From Cypionkella sp. (GTDB lineage: Bacteria; Pseudomonadota; Alphaproteobacteria; Rhodobacterales; Rhodobacteraceae), in assembly GCF_030652235.1 (NCBI RefSeq), contig NZ_JAUSBA010000010.1, positions 107,149-171,148 of the forward strand: a DNA stretch of 64,000 nucleotides, in the 5' to 3' direction. Positions within the stretch are counted from its first letter, which is position 1; each line of letters starts with the position of its first letter. Positions 26,776 to 36,437 of the stretch are shown here, one piece after another. The position numbers and the translations under genes were made by a program. The notes beneath the pieces are model-generated. The model was not told the origin of the DNA and did no database searches. It worked only from the letters and a program-made list of their open reading frames with translations.

Positions 26776-28029
26776 CTATCGCAGCGCCCGCCCCTTGATG
26801 ATCGCCGCGCCGCCAAAGCGGGCGCGGATGGCATCAGTGGCGCGTTCGGCTGCGGCGCGTTTGCCTGCGGTGGGGTCCAGAAGATCGGCAGAAAGATCGG
26901 CCTGCGCTTCTGGGGCAAGATCGCTGATGCCGACACCGATCAGGCGGTAGGGGCCTTTGCGGTCGGTCTGGTCAAACAAAGCGCGGGCGGCGCGGTAGAT
27001 GCGGTCGCTCAGCTGGGTCGGATCGGTCAAACTGTGGCGGCGGCTGATCAGTTGGAAATCGGCGCGCTTCAGTTTCAGGGTGACGGTTTTGCCTGACAAA
27101 GCCTTGGCCTTGGCACGGTCAGCGACTTGCTCGGCCAGACGCCACAGATGGCCGTCCAGCAGATCGGGGTCAGAGGTGTCCTCAAAAAAGGTGGTTTCCT
27201 TGCTGATCGACTTCAGCTTTTCATCGCGGTTCACCCGTCGGGTGTCCAGACCTCGGGCAAGGTGCCACAGCCTGTCGCCCATACTGCCGAAGCGGGCGAC
27301 AAGATCGGTGCGGTCCCAGCGCAGCAGGTCATTGATGGTGCGGATGCCGGCTTTTTCCAGCGCGGCTTGGCTGGCGGTGCCGACGCCCCAGATGATCCGC
27401 ACCGGTTTGGGGCGCAGGAAAGCCTCGGTCTCGGCCCGGCCGATGATAGAAAACCCGCGCGGTTTGTCGAGGTCGGAGGCGATCTTGGCAAGGAATTTGT
27501 TGTGTGACAGGCCGACTGAGCCTGACAGGCCCAACTCATCCTCCATCCGTTTCACCAGCCTTGCCAGCACCACGGCGGGGGGCGCGCCGTGCAGGCGTTC
27601 GGTTCCGGTGAGGTCTAGAAACGCCTCGTCCAGCGAAAGCGGTTCGATGGCAGGCGTCAGCGTCTCCATCATCGCGCGAATGGCACGCGAGGCGTCGACG
27701 TAGACCGACATCCGGGGTTTGACGACCACGGCATCGGGGCAGAGTTTCAGCGCCTGAAACATCGGCATGGCAGAGCGCACGCCATGGATGCGGGCGAGGT
27801 AGCAGCAGGTCGAGACCACGCCTCGGGTGCCGCCGCCGACGATCACGGCTTTGTCGCGGAGGTCTGGATTGTCGCGTTTCTCGACGCTGGCATAGAAGGC
27901 GTCGCAATCCATATGGGCGATCGAAAGCTGGTTCAACTCGGGATGGGCAAGCAGACGGGGAGAGCGGCACTTGGGGCAGCGGGCTCGGGCGTCAAATTGG
28001 GTGAGGCAGTCGCGGCACAGGGTGGGCAT
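26776..28029 (-). CDS. dinB: DNA polymerase IV (Y-family)
   Basis: 417 residues from 'MPTLCRDCL'. An N-terminal zinc ribbon with two CxxC pairs ('CRDC', 'CPKC', about 5-24) precedes the polymerase, a form seen in alphaproteobacteria. Catalytic carboxylates: 'MDCDAFYASVE' (about 42-52) and 'SLDEAFLDLTG' (about 137-147). Helix-hairpin-helix 'IWGVGTASQAALEKAGIRTI' and the little-finger domain follow. It performs translesion synthesis. No clear LexA box was identified in the upstream 230 bases. Confidence 0.94.
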   Translation of the reverse strand: MPTLCRDCLTQFDARARCPKCRSPRLLAHPELNQLSIAHMDCDAFYASVEKRDNPDLRDKAVIVGGGTRGVVSTCCYLARIHGVRSAMPMFQALKLCPDAVVVKPRMSVYVDASRAIRAMMETLTPAIEPLSLDEAFLDLTGTERLHGAPPAVVLARLVKRMEDELGLSGSVGLSHNKFLAKIASDLDKPRGFSIIGRAETEAFLRPKPVRIIWGVGTASQAALEKAGIRTINDLLRWDRTDLVARFGSMGDRLWHLARGLDTRRVNRDEKLKSISKETTFFEDTSDPDLLDGHLWRLAEQVADRAKAKALSGKTVTLKLKRADFQLISRRHSLTDPTQLSDRIYRAARALFDQTDRKGPYRLIGVGISDLAPEAQADLSADLLDPTAGKRAAAERATDAIRARFGGAAIIKGRALR

Positions 28030-28259
28030 GGCGGGATTATGCCAGATCGGGGGCGAGGTTGTCCACGCGTGGCGCATGAGGGCGTTTTATAGGAATCAAT
28101 GGGTTAGGGGGTGGTGTTTGTGAATTGTTTACGATTGCCGCATTTGCTTTTAGGTCATCCTCTGTGCTCAAGTATCCCCGCCGGAGGCATCCAACGTCGA
28201 TACAGACGCTTCGCCCTAGAACGTTGGCTGCGGCCCGCAAATCCCTTATAACTGGCGGT

Positions 28260-29096
28260 ATGTTGAACCAGATCAATAAAACCTTGGTGGTGGGTGCAAG
28301 CGGGCAGGTTGGGCGGCTGCTGGCGCAGGCTTGGCAACTGGCGGGGCAGGCTCCGACTTTGCAGCGCCGTGGGGGAACTTTGTCCTCGGATTTGCCGCAG
28401 ATGGAGTGGCATCCGCTTTCGGGCGCGGCGCTTGAGGCGGGACGGTTTCGGGCGATGATCGTGCTGGCGGGAGCGGTGCGTGGCGCCTTGGGGTTGAATG
28501 CGCAACTTGCCGAGGCTTGCTTTGCGGCGGCGGTGCAGGCGGGGATTGGGCAGGTTTTGCTGGCCTCGTCCTCGGCGGTTTATGGGGTGAATGGCGGGCA
28601 GGCGTGTCGCGAGGATACGCCGACCCATCCTGTGAATGACTATGGCCGTTCCAAGTTGGAGGCTGAGGCCGTGGCTGATCGGTGGCGCGCACAGGGGCTT
28701 GCGATCACGGCGCTGCGGATTGGCAATGTGGCGGGGGCGGATGCTTTGCTTGGTGGGATACGGCCCGGACAACCAACCAAGATCGACGGCTTTGCAGACG
28801 GCAAGGGCCCAGTGCGCAGCTATATCGGGCCGATCACTTTGGCGGATGTTTTGGCGCGTCTGCTGGGCCAAGACCTGCCGCCCGTGCTGAACATCGGCGC
28901 GCCCAATCCGGTGGCGATGGCCGATCTGGCGCAGGTGGCTGGGGCGGAGTGGCACTATCACGCCGCCCCGACAACGGCCTATCAGCGCATTACGCTTGAT
29001 TGCGGCCTGCTGGCGCAGCATTACCGCTTTGCTGAAAACCCGTCAGATGCCGCCGTCATTGTGGCGGAATGGCAAGCTACCCGAGGGCCACAATGA
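28260..29096 (+). CDS. NAD-dependent epimerase/dehydratase (extended SDR)
   Basis: 278 residues. Rossmann motif 'VVGASGQVGRLLAQAW' (about 10-25), catalytic Ser/Tyr/Lys in 'LLASSSAVYGV' and 'YGRSKLEAE' (YxxxK about 128-132). It is shorter than GalE and may be an NDP-sugar reductase or epimerase. It overlaps the sugar transferase gene by ATGA, so it probably makes or alters the sugar nucleotide that the transferase uses. Confidence 0.85.
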   Translation: MLNQINKTLVVGASGQVGRLLAQAWQLAGQAPTLQRRGGTLSSDLPQMEWHPLSGAALEAGRFRAMIVLAGAVRGALGLNAQLAEACFAAAVQAGIGQVLLASSSAVYGVNGGQACREDTPTHPVNDYGRSKLEAEAVADRWRAQGLAITALRIGNVAGADALLGGIRPGQPTKIDGFADGKGPVRSYIGPITLADVLARLLGQDLPPVLNIGAPNPVAMADLAQVAGAEWHYHAAPTTAYQRITLDCGLLAQHYRFAENPSDAAVIVAEWQATRGPQ

Positions 29097-29701
29097 CGCC
29101 GATGAAACGCTTTCTGGATGTGCTGGCGGTGTTGGTGCTGGCGATTCCGCTGCTGCCTTTGGGGCTGCTGACGGCGCTGGCGATCTTGGTATTGGATGGC
29201 CGCCCGGTGATCTATTGGGCCGAGCGGATGAAGACGCCGACCCAAAGCTTCAAGCTGGCGAAGTTCCGCAGCATGACGGTGCGGCCTGCGGAAGCGGGGG
29301 TTTCGGGCGGTGATAAATCCAGCCGCATCACTCGGACGGGTCGGTTTATCCGTCGCACCCGGTTGGATGAATTGCCGCAGCTTTGGAATGTGCTGAAGGG
29401 CGATATCAGCTTTGTGGGGCCACGCCCGCCGCTGCGCGAATATGTCGAACGCTTCCCCGAGATTTACGGCCAAGTGCTGAAATCGCGCCCCGGAATCACC
29501 GGACTTGCGACGATTGTCTATCATCGCCACGAGGGACTGCTGCTGGCGCGCTGCAAGACCGCCGCCGAAACCGATGCGGTCTATGCGCGGTCTTGTGTGC
29601 CGCGCAAGGCCAAGCTGGATTTGATTTACCAGCGGCGGCGCAATCTGCGGTTTGATTTTTATCTGATGCTGAAGACGGTGTTCAAGCGGTTGCCGCTTTA
29701 G
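29093..29701 (+). CDS. Undecaprenyl-phosphate sugar phosphotransferase (polysaccharide priming enzyme)
   Basis: 202 residues. One N-terminal membrane helix (about 6-32) and the bacterial sugar transferase core: 'FKLAKFRSM', 'RRTRLDELPQLWNVLKGDISFVGPRP' region (about 85-110) with the catalytic Asp-Glu, and 'SRPGITGLA'. This is the short PglC/WcaJ-C-terminal type that moves a sugar-1-phosphate to undecaprenyl phosphate at the inner membrane, starting a repeat unit. Translationally coupled to the epimerase. Confidence 0.92.
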   Translation: MTPMKRFLDVLAVLVLAIPLLPLGLLTALAILVLDGRPVIYWAERMKTPTQSFKLAKFRSMTVRPAEAGVSGGDKSSRITRTGRFIRRTRLDELPQLWNVLKGDISFVGPRPPLREYVERFPEIYGQVLKSRPGITGLATIVYHRHEGLLLARCKTAAETDAVYARSCVPRKAKLDLIYQRRRNLRFDFYLMLKTVFKRLPL

Positions 29702-29751
29702 GCCAGCTTTTGCCCAAACAGCACGAACCTGTCACCAAGCAGGGGCTTTGG

Positions 29752-30078
29752 GATGATCCTGATCAACACCCGCGCCGGCGGCGTGAACGGCGTCAAGCTT
29801 GTATGGGATGCGATCTTGATCAAGGACAATCACATTGCAGTTGCTGGCGGTAATAGCGTGGTGCTGACGGCGGCGCGGATGTGGTGCCTCTGGACAACAT
29901 CGACACCCCGACGTCGCGGCAAGCGGTCGATCTGGTGGCGGGGCGGTTGGTGATGGAAACCTCGGGCAATATGGCGCTGTCACGGATTGCCGAGGCTGCG
30001 GCGATGGGGGGCAATCATATCTCGGTCGGGCTTTTGACCCATTCGGCGCACACGCTGGATCGGGAGCTGGATTTCTGA
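29752..30078 (+). pseudogene. nadC remnant (nicotinate-nucleotide pyrophosphorylase, C-terminal part)
   Basis: 'DAILIKDNHIAVAGG' followed after a frameshift by '[18 protein letters not shown]', '[20 protein letters not shown]' and '[14 protein letters not shown]' are the C-terminal barrel of quinolinate phosphoribosyltransferase. The N-terminal half is missing and at least one frameshift near 29880 breaks it. A working nadC must lie elsewhere if the pathway is used. Confidence 0.8.
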
Positions 30079-30472
30079 GGTCTGATATCAAAGTGCGAAG
30101 GGTTGCAGCGATGTGGCCCGCCAACCCATCGCGGAGATCGAAACGCTGGATTGGCTTGTGGCGAAGAACCACGGTGGGCATGGCTTTCCGCCTGATGTCC
30201 GGTCCGTCGAAATAGGTTTTTAAGCGGGCGTATGGCTGAGGTGCCGCGCGTGTTGAACCCAGTGGGTTGACGACTCTGCAAGCGCGCGCGTGTTCAGGCC
30301 GCAGCTTGGCTGGGCCCTTGAAGATTGTCTGATGTGGCAGAGCAGGGTGCCAATGCGTTTGATCGCCAAGGCTCTGTGCGTTGCGCTATAGCCTTGGTTT
30401 GGTTACTTCTTGGGACGGCGGTTGATCCGAGATATGGATCAAACCGCTGGGCCACCAAGAAGGGCGGGCAGC
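30079..30472. other. Non-coding stretch after the nadC remnant
   Basis: About 390 bases without a credible gene on either strand. Short open pieces ('ETLDWLVAKNHGGHGFPPDV' on the plus strand) suggest further decayed coding sequence that I cannot assign. No repeat or RNA gene seen. Confidence 0.4.
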
Positions 30473-31435
30473 ATGAGCGCCAAGCGACGCATGAACGATG
30501 GCATCCGTGCTGCCAGAGCAATGGTCGCCAAGGGCGACTTTGCTGCGGCGACGGCAATTTTGGATGCACTGACTGCGGATAGCGAGATTGCGGCCTTGGC
30601 TGCACAGACGGCATTGGGGCTGCCGCGCAGGCTTCATGCGGCACGGCTGCATCTGGCCAAGGCGGTGGGAGATCTTGTCGCACGGGCGGGGTATCAGTTT
30701 CATCTGATGCCGCCGCCAGAGGTGCTTGCGCCGTTGTTTCGGTTTTCCACCGCCGAGCAGCAGGCGATCACTGCCGTCAACCGCAGGCCTGTGCCGCGGG
30801 TGATCCATCAGATCTGGATTGGCAGCCTGCCTGTCCCCGTTGGGGTGGCGGCATGGCGGCATCATGCAGAGTTGCAGGGGTATCAGTATCGGCTGTGGCA
30901 CGAGGCTGATTTGGCGCGTCTGGGTCTGCCGGATCAGCCTGTTTATGCAGCCATGCTGGCGCGCGGGGATTATCCCGGTGCGGTGGATGTGGCGCGATAC
31001 GCGATTTTGGCGGCGGAGGGCGGGATATACTTGGATTGCGATTGGTATCCGGCGCGGGATGACATCAGCTTTCACGATCTGCTGCCGCTGATCGGCCTGA
31101 CCGCTTGGGCCGAGATGGTGCCGCGTCAGACCGGACTTGGCGGTTTGCTGTTGGGCAATTCGTTCATCGCTGTGCCGCCGGATCATCCGGCGCTGCATCG
31201 GCTGAATGCGCGGTTGCCGCAGGTGCTTGGTCTGCTGCCGGAGGCCCCGGCGTGGTGGTCAACCGGGCCGCTGGTGTTCACATTGGCGGCGCGGGGTGGG
31301 GCGGTCAGCGTGGCACCGCAGACATTGGTTGCGGGGGTGCTGGCCGACCGTGCGGCTGTGGCCGAGGTGGAGGCACTGCGGGCGCAGGCTTTGCAGGCGG
31401 AGAGCGGCCTGCTGATCGCGTGGAAATCATGGTGA
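30473..31435 (+). CDS. Glycosyltransferase with DxD motif (Gly_transf_sug-like)
   Basis: 320 residues from 'MSAKRRMNDG', where GGGCGGGCAG precedes the ATG; earlier starts at 30410 and 30434 are possible. 'VPRVIHQIWIGSLPVP' and 'GYQYRLWHEADL' then 'DVARYAILAAEGGIYLDCDW' (about 180-199) with the DxD metal motif are typical of the GT32-like 'capsular polysaccharide synthesis' fold. Late segment 'WWSTGPLVFTLA' is also typical. It probably adds a sugar to a surface glycan. The 3' end overlaps the convergent deacetylase gene by 9 bases. Confidence 0.85.
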   Translation: MSAKRRMNDGIRAARAMVAKGDFAAATAILDALTADSEIAALAAQTALGLPRRLHAARLHLAKAVGDLVARAGYQFHLMPPPEVLAPLFRFSTAEQQAITAVNRRPVPRVIHQIWIGSLPVPVGVAAWRHHAELQGYQYRLWHEADLARLGLPDQPVYAAMLARGDYPGAVDVARYAILAAEGGIYLDCDWYPARDDISFHDLLPLIGLTAWAEMVPRQTGLGGLLLGNSFIAVPPDHPALHRLNARLPQVLGLLPEAPAWWSTGPLVFTLAARGGAVSVAPQTLVAGVLADRAAVAEVEALRAQALQAESGLLIAWKSW

Positions 31436-32152
31436 GGCGATAAGCTGCGGCAGGCCGACCCAGCGACACCCGGGATGATTGGCGGTGAGGGCGAATAGCC
31501 GTGAGAGGAAGCCCCAGACCTGCGCATCATGCACAAGGTGGTGGGTCAGCAGGCCAATCGGCGCATCACTGCGGGCCATGGCTTGCGCGATTTCGTCCAT
31601 CAACACTGCATCGGGTCGCCCGGAACGGCTGCCGCGCCAGTCGATCACATCGACATGGGTGTTGTAGAGGGGCAGGGCGGCGGTGGCTTCGGGGCCGTAG
31701 ACCGACAGGGCTTTGAAGCCAAGGGCGGGAAGGCCCGCGACAACTGGCGGGGCGATGCGGTTCCACGGCGGCACCAGCACATGCGCGAACTGCTGGGGGT
31801 GGAGTTGCGCGAGATGGCTGAAGCCACGCGCGAGGTCGTCCAGAACCTGTTGGGTCGGGCGATGCGGGCCCAGTTCTTGCTTTTTCTCGGAACCGGGGGC
31901 GTGGTTGGTATGTGACCAGCCATGCACGGCGACGCAAACGCCTTGCGCGGTGGTCAGTCGTTTGGCCAATGCCGGGCCGGAATGGGCGGGGATGACGGCG
32001 AGGGTGACGGGGATGTTCGCGGCTTCGGTCAGGGAGAGCAGGCGGTCGAGTTCCGCGCTGGGCGCTATGGCGTCATCGTCGCGCAGCCATAGCTGCGCCG
32101 GGGTGCCATTGGCGGCGCGCAGATCAAGCGCGCGGATCAGGGATTCGGTCAT
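31427..32152 (-). CDS. Polysaccharide deacetylase-like protein
   Basis: 241 residues. NodB-fold motifs: 'LWLRDDDAI' with the metal Asp (about 22-30), 'VHGWSHTNH' (HxxxH, about 79-87), 'VLVPPWNRIAP' and a late 'LLTHHLVHD' histidine. It likely removes acetyl groups from a glycan, although the N-terminal motif is divergent from classical NodB proteins. The start ATG overlaps the stop of the upstream GT4 gene, so both are one transcript. Confidence 0.8.
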   Translation of the reverse strand: MTESLIRALDLRAANGTPAQLWLRDDDAIAPSAELDRLLSLTEAANIPVTLAVIPAHSGPALAKRLTTAQGVCVAVHGWSHTNHAPGSEKKQELGPHRPTQQVLDDLARGFSHLAQLHPQQFAHVLVPPWNRIAPPVVAGLPALGFKALSVYGPEATAALPLYNTHVDVIDWRGSRSGRPDAVLMDEIAQAMARSDAPIGLLTHHLVHDAQVWGFLSRLFALTANHPGCRWVGLPQLIASP

Positions 32153-33264
32153 GGTCTGGTCTCGACTATGGTTTGCAGCAGGGTGTTCAGGCGCTGGGCT
32201 GCGCCTGCTAAGGAATGGTCGCGCAGAACGCGCAGGCGGGCGGCTTGGCCCATACGGTGCTGAAGGGCGGGGTCAGTCAGTAAGTGCAGGATGGCTGCCG
32301 CCGCTGCCGCATCGTCGCCCGGCTCCGTCAGAAAGCCGGTTTCGCCATCGGCCACCACTTCGGGTACGCCTGCGGTGCGTTGCGCTATGACGGGGACGCC
32401 TGCGGCTTGGGCCTCAAGATAGGCGAGACCGTAGGCTTCGCCACAGCCGGGCCAGATATAGGCCGAGGCGTGGGCTAAGGTCGCGGCGATTTCGGGGCGG
32501 GATTGCAGGCCCCGCCATGTCAGACGATCCGGGGGCAGGTCTGCGAACATCGCCTGCACCTCGGCGCGCTGCGGGCCGTCGCCGATGACGGTGAGATGCC
32601 AGTCAAGGCTGGGCGGCAATAGGGCCAGCGTTGCGGCAAGGCGGCGGTAGCTGTCGGTCTTGTCGCCTGCGCGCATCATCGCGACCGTCACCAGATGGCC
32701 GGGCTGCGGTGTGGGGGGGGCTGAAAAAGCGTCAGTTTCGATGAAGGGCGGAAACCGGGCTAGTTGCGCAGTGGGGGTGGTATCTTGCAGGCCGTTCATA
32801 TCGCGGGCGGTGAGGCAGAGGTTCAGGTTGGCTTGCTGCACTGCGGCCATGACGCTGGCCTGCATCTCGGCCCAGATGCCGATGTTGCGGCGCGCGGAGA
32901 GCGAGGCCTCGACCGTGACATAGGGCAGCGCGAAACGGCGGGTAAGGCGGGGGCCAAGCAGGTCGGGGGCTTTGTAATAGGGGTGGTAGCAGAGCCACAG
33001 ATCGGGCGGCTGATCGGCCCAAAGGGTGCTGATCCGGCCGGACTCGTGGTTGGCATCGGCGCGCAGCTTGGCCCAGCCCGCGGGATCTTGCGGGTCGCCG
33101 ATATAGGCGCGCAGGTCTGAGGCCAGGTCCACCTGATGCCCTGCTTGTTCCATGCAGCGGACCAGCAGCTGTGCCATCAGCCGATCTCCCGAGGGCACCG
33201 GATGCGTCGGGGCCTTCAAAGGCGCGTAAAAGGCGATCCGCAGGCGGCGGGCGGGCGGCGTCAT
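32149..33264 (-). CDS. Glycosyltransferase family 4
   Basis: 371 residues of GT-B fold. N-terminal domain 'RIAFYAPLKAPTHPVPSGDRL'-type opening; C-terminal donor domain with 'VTVAMMRAGDKTDSYRRLAA', 'LTVIGDGPQRAEVQAM' and the EX7E region 'EAYGLAYLEAQAAGVPVIA' (about 275-293). It transfers a nucleotide-activated sugar, acceptor unknown. Cotranscribed with the deacetylase, divergent from the nucleotide-sugar dehydrogenase. Confidence 0.9.
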   Translation of the reverse strand: MTPPARRLRIAFYAPLKAPTHPVPSGDRLMAQLLVRCMEQAGHQVDLASDLRAYIGDPQDPAGWAKLRADANHESGRISTLWADQPPDLWLCYHPYYKAPDLLGPRLTRRFALPYVTVEASLSARRNIGIWAEMQASVMAAVQQANLNLCLTARDMNGLQDTTPTAQLARFPPFIETDAFSAPPTPQPGHLVTVAMMRAGDKTDSYRRLAATLALLPPSLDWHLTVIGDGPQRAEVQAMFADLPPDRLTWRGLQSRPEIAATLAHASAYIWPGCGEAYGLAYLEAQAAGVPVIAQRTAGVPEVVADGETGFLTEPGDDAAAAAAILHLLTDPALQHRMGQAARLRVLRDHSLAGAAQRLNTLLQTIVETRP

Positions 33265-33428
33265 CAGGTGATGTTCCCAGTGGTTTGCAGGTCTGCGCTA
33301 AGGGTAAGCGCAAAGCTGGTGCGCGGCGACTGGAATCGACCGCCGTTGCCCCTGCCCCGCCGCCAACCTTGACAGCATTGGCAAACTGGCCCATTTCCAG
33401 ATCAGCCTCAGCCATGGCGGAGTGACCC

Positions 33429-34757
33429 TTGCCCCTGTCCCAACTTCTTGAAAATATCACCAGCCGAGCGGCCCGTGTTGGGGTGATTGGTCTGGGTTAC
33501 GTCGGCCTGCCGCTGGCGATTACCGCCGCGCGGGCGGGGTTTCGGGTGACCGGATATGATACCGATCCCGCCAAGATCACCGCCGTTGAGGCCCGCAAAA
33601 GCTATATCGAGGCGGTGCCGGATGCGGTGCTGGCTGATGAGGTGGCCGCAGGGCGGTTTGCGGCCACGGCGGATTTCTCTGGGCTTGGTCTGTGCGATGT
33701 GATTGTGATTTGTGTGCCGACGCCGCTGACGCGCCACCGCGAGCCGGACCTGTCTTTCATCACCCGCACCTGTGACGACATCGCCAAGACCCTGCGCCGG
33801 GGTCAGGTGATCGTGCTGGAATCCACCACTTATCCGGGGACGACGGATGGCCCGGTGAAGCGGATTCTTGAGGCGGGCGGGTTGGTTTCGGGCAAAGATT
33901 TCTACCTTGGGTTTTCGCCAGAGCGGGAAGATCCTGGCAACCGCGCCTTTGATACCTCGAGCATTCCCAAGGTGGTGGCAGGCGATGGGGCGGATGCGGG
34001 GCGGTTGGTGGCGGCATTCTATGGCGCGGTGGTGAAAACCGTGGTGCCGGTGTCGTCGACTGCGACGGCTGAGGCGGTAAAGCTGACTGAAAATGTTTTT
34101 CGTGCGGTGAATATTGCCTTGGTCAACGAGCTGAAGGTGATCTACGAGGCGATGGGCGTGGATATCTGGGAAGTGATCGAAGCCGCCAAGACCAAACCTT
34201 TCGGCTACATGCCGTTCTATCCCGGCCCCGGTTTGGGCGGGCATTGCATCCCGATTGACCCGTTTTACCTGACGTGGAAAGCCCGGGAATATGATATTCC
34301 GACCCGGTTTATCGAGTTGGCAGGTGAGATCAACTCGGGGATGCCGCGGCACGTGGTGCAACGGCTGGCCGAAGCGTTGGATCAGCGCTTGGGGCTGGCG
34401 TTGAGCCGATCCAAGGTGCTGGTGATCGGGCTGGCCTATAAGAAGAACGTGCCGGATATTCGCGAAAGCCCGTCGCTGAAGCTGATCGAACTGATTGAAG
34501 AGCGCGGTGGGCAGGCCAGCTATCACGATCCGTTTGTAAGCGAGATTCCCAAGACGCGGGCTTATGGCGCGCTGAAGGGGCGTCAATCGGTGGCGTTTGA
34601 TGAGGCAACGGTCGGCGGCTTTGACGCGGTGCTGATCGCGACGGATCACGACGGCTTAGACTACGCGGGGCTGGCGCGTTGGTCACCGTTGATCATCGAC
34701 ACCCGCAACGTGTTCGCGCGGAACGCGATTGTAGCGGATCATGTGGTGAAGGCCTGA
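33429..34757 (+). CDS. Nucleotide-sugar dehydrogenase (UDP-N-acetyl-D-glucosamine 6-dehydrogenase type)
   Basis: 442 residues from a TTG start. NAD motif 'GVIGLGYVGLPLAITAA' (about 18-34), 'FSPEREDPGN', 'AEAVKLTENVFRAVNIALVN' with the catalytic Lys, and 'GPGLGGHCIPIDPFYL' with the nucleophilic Cys (about 275). The WbpA/WecC-like subfamily oxidises UDP-GlcNAc or UDP-ManNAc to uronic acids for surface polysaccharides. It likely supplies precursors to the glycosyltransferases around it. Confidence 0.93.
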   Translation: MPLSQLLENITSRAARVGVIGLGYVGLPLAITAARAGFRVTGYDTDPAKITAVEARKSYIEAVPDAVLADEVAAGRFAATADFSGLGLCDVIVICVPTPLTRHREPDLSFITRTCDDIAKTLRRGQVIVLESTTYPGTTDGPVKRILEAGGLVSGKDFYLGFSPEREDPGNRAFDTSSIPKVVAGDGADAGRLVAAFYGAVVKTVVPVSSTATAEAVKLTENVFRAVNIALVNELKVIYEAMGVDIWEVIEAAKTKPFGYMPFYPGPGLGGHCIPIDPFYLTWKAREYDIPTRFIELAGEINSGMPRHVVQRLAEALDQRLGLALSRSKVLVIGLAYKKNVPDIRESPSLKLIELIEERGGQASYHDPFVSEIPKTRAYGALKGRQSVAFDEATVGGFDAVLIATDHDGLDYAGLARWSPLIIDTRNVFARNAIVADHVVKA

Positions 34758-34760
34758 GCG

Positions 34761-36437
34761 ATGGCACTTCATACCGTTGCCGTACTGGCGGATGTGCATT
34801 TTCACGATCCGGCGGGCGATTTCGGTGGCGCGGGGATTTTGGCAGACGGTGTTCGGCTTGCCCTGCGCAGTTGGGCCGATACGCGGATTGCGGCGCGGGC
34901 GTTTAACGAAACCGCTGGGGTGCTACGCGCTGCGCTGGAGAAGATCGCGGCGGCTGGGGTGCGGCATGTGGTGCTGGCGGGGGATTATTCTGACGACGGG
35001 CAGGCTGCGAACATTTGGCGGCTGGTTAATGTGTTGGAGGGGTTTGAGCAGCGGCACGGGCTGCAGTTTTATGCCATTCCCGGCAATCATGATCTGTATG
35101 GCCCGCATGGCAAGCATGTGACAACGCGGTTTGTCTCGGCACCAGGGCAAACCATGATGGTGACCAGCGATGCGGAACAGGCAGAGGTCGGGGCGATTGT
35201 GACGCCCGCGATGCGTTGCGGCGGGCAGCCTGCGGCGCTGCTGCCGATGGCGCGGTTTGGGCTGTTTCGCCAGCCGGAATATCTGCACTGGGAAAGCCCG
35301 TTCGGGCTGGATGATCGGCCCGAGGCGCGGATCTATGAGGCGGTTTCCGCTGATGGCTCGGCGACGCAAAGGCTGATGGATGCGTCTTATCTGGTGGAGC
35401 CTGAGCCGGGGCTGTGGCTGTTGATGATCGATGCCAACGTGTTCGAGCCGCGCGCGGGGCGGCCCGATGCGACCCGTAAGAAGGCGTTCATTGGGCCGTC
35501 TGATGCCGGGTGGAATGCAGTGCTGCGGGTCAAGCCGTTCCTGCTGGATTGGATCGCGGATGTGACCGCGCGGGCGCAGGCACTGGGCAAGACACTGGTG
35601 GCCGTGTCGCATTATCCGGTGCTGGACCCGTTTCAGGATGTGGCGGGGTCGGAACGGGCGTTGTTTGGGGAAACCGCGATTGTGCGGCGCACCCCCGGCC
35701 CACAGGTGGCGCAGGCGTTGATCGCCGCCGGGCTGCGCTGGCATATGGGGGGGCATATGCATGTCAATGCCACCACCAGCACGGCGGATGGGCGACTGAC
35801 CGATCTGTCGTTGCCGTCGCTGGTGGCCTTCCCTGCGGCATTTAAGATCATTCGTGCCGGCACCGACGTTGTCAGCGCCGAAACGATTTCGCTGCAGGAT
35901 GTGCCGACTGATCCTTGTATTGCGGCGGTTTACACGGCGGAGGGTCGGCAAGGTGAGGCCTTGCCGCTTGGCGCATTGTTGGCGGCGCAGCGGCGGGCGC
36001 ATGTGCTGGAGCGGCGCTTGGTGCATGATTGGCCGCCCGTGGTGCGGGCGCTGGTGATGGACCGGGATGCGGGATTTCTGGTGGAATTGGCCGGGGGAGA
36101 GGTTGCGGCATTTGCAGGGCGGCACGGGCTTGATCTTGGGTTGATTGTCGCCTGCCCGCTGGCCGATCTGATCGCCGATGCTTATCTGATCAAAGTTGCC
36201 GGGCCTTTGGCTGGGCGCTGGATTGTGGCTGACAGGCTGGCTTTGTGCCGTGCACTTGCGGCGGATTATGGCGATGCCAGCGCCGATCCTGCACAAGGCC
36301 CGCGTGGGTTTTTGCAGCGGTTTTTGTCGGTGCTGAAGGTGTCATTGGATCGGGTGGACGTGGAGGACGGCCCTATTCTGCTGGCTGCGGCAGGCTTGTC
36401 GCGCGCTGGGCCACCAGAATATCCAGCGGCTGACTGA
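34761..36437 (+). CDS. Calcineurin-like metallophosphoesterase
   Basis: 558 residues starting 3 bases after the dehydrogenase. Metal-site motifs in order: 'ADVHFHD' (DxH, about 9-15), 'LAGDYSDDG' (about 71-79), 'PGNHDLYGPHG' (about 107-117), 'VSHYPVL' and 'GGHMHVNA' (about 330-337). The C-terminal 180 residues beyond the phosphoesterase fold are of unknown function. Substrate could be a nucleotide, cyclic nucleotide or lipid-linked sugar phosphate; the neighbour on the other strand is a cyclase but the two may be unrelated. The last 65 bases are shared, antisense, with that cyclase gene. Confidence 0.88.
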   Translation: MALHTVAVLADVHFHDPAGDFGGAGILADGVRLALRSWADTRIAARAFNETAGVLRAALEKIAAAGVRHVVLAGDYSDDGQAANIWRLVNVLEGFEQRHGLQFYAIPGNHDLYGPHGKHVTTRFVSAPGQTMMVTSDAEQAEVGAIVTPAMRCGGQPAALLPMARFGLFRQPEYLHWESPFGLDDRPEARIYEAVSADGSATQRLMDASYLVEPEPGLWLLMIDANVFEPRAGRPDATRKKAFIGPSDAGWNAVLRVKPFLLDWIADVTARAQALGKTLVAVSHYPVLDPFQDVAGSERALFGETAIVRRTPGPQVAQALIAAGLRWHMGGHMHVNATTSTADGRLTDLSLPSLVAFPAAFKIIRAGTDVVSAETISLQDVPTDPCIAAVYTAEGRQGEALPLGALLAAQRRAHVLERRLVHDWPPVVRALVMDRDAGFLVELAGGEVAAFAGRHGLDLGLIVACPLADLIADAYLIKVAGPLAGRWIVADRLALCRALAADYGDASADPAQGPRGFLQRFLSVLKVSLDRVDVEDGPILLAAAGLSRAGPPEYPAAD

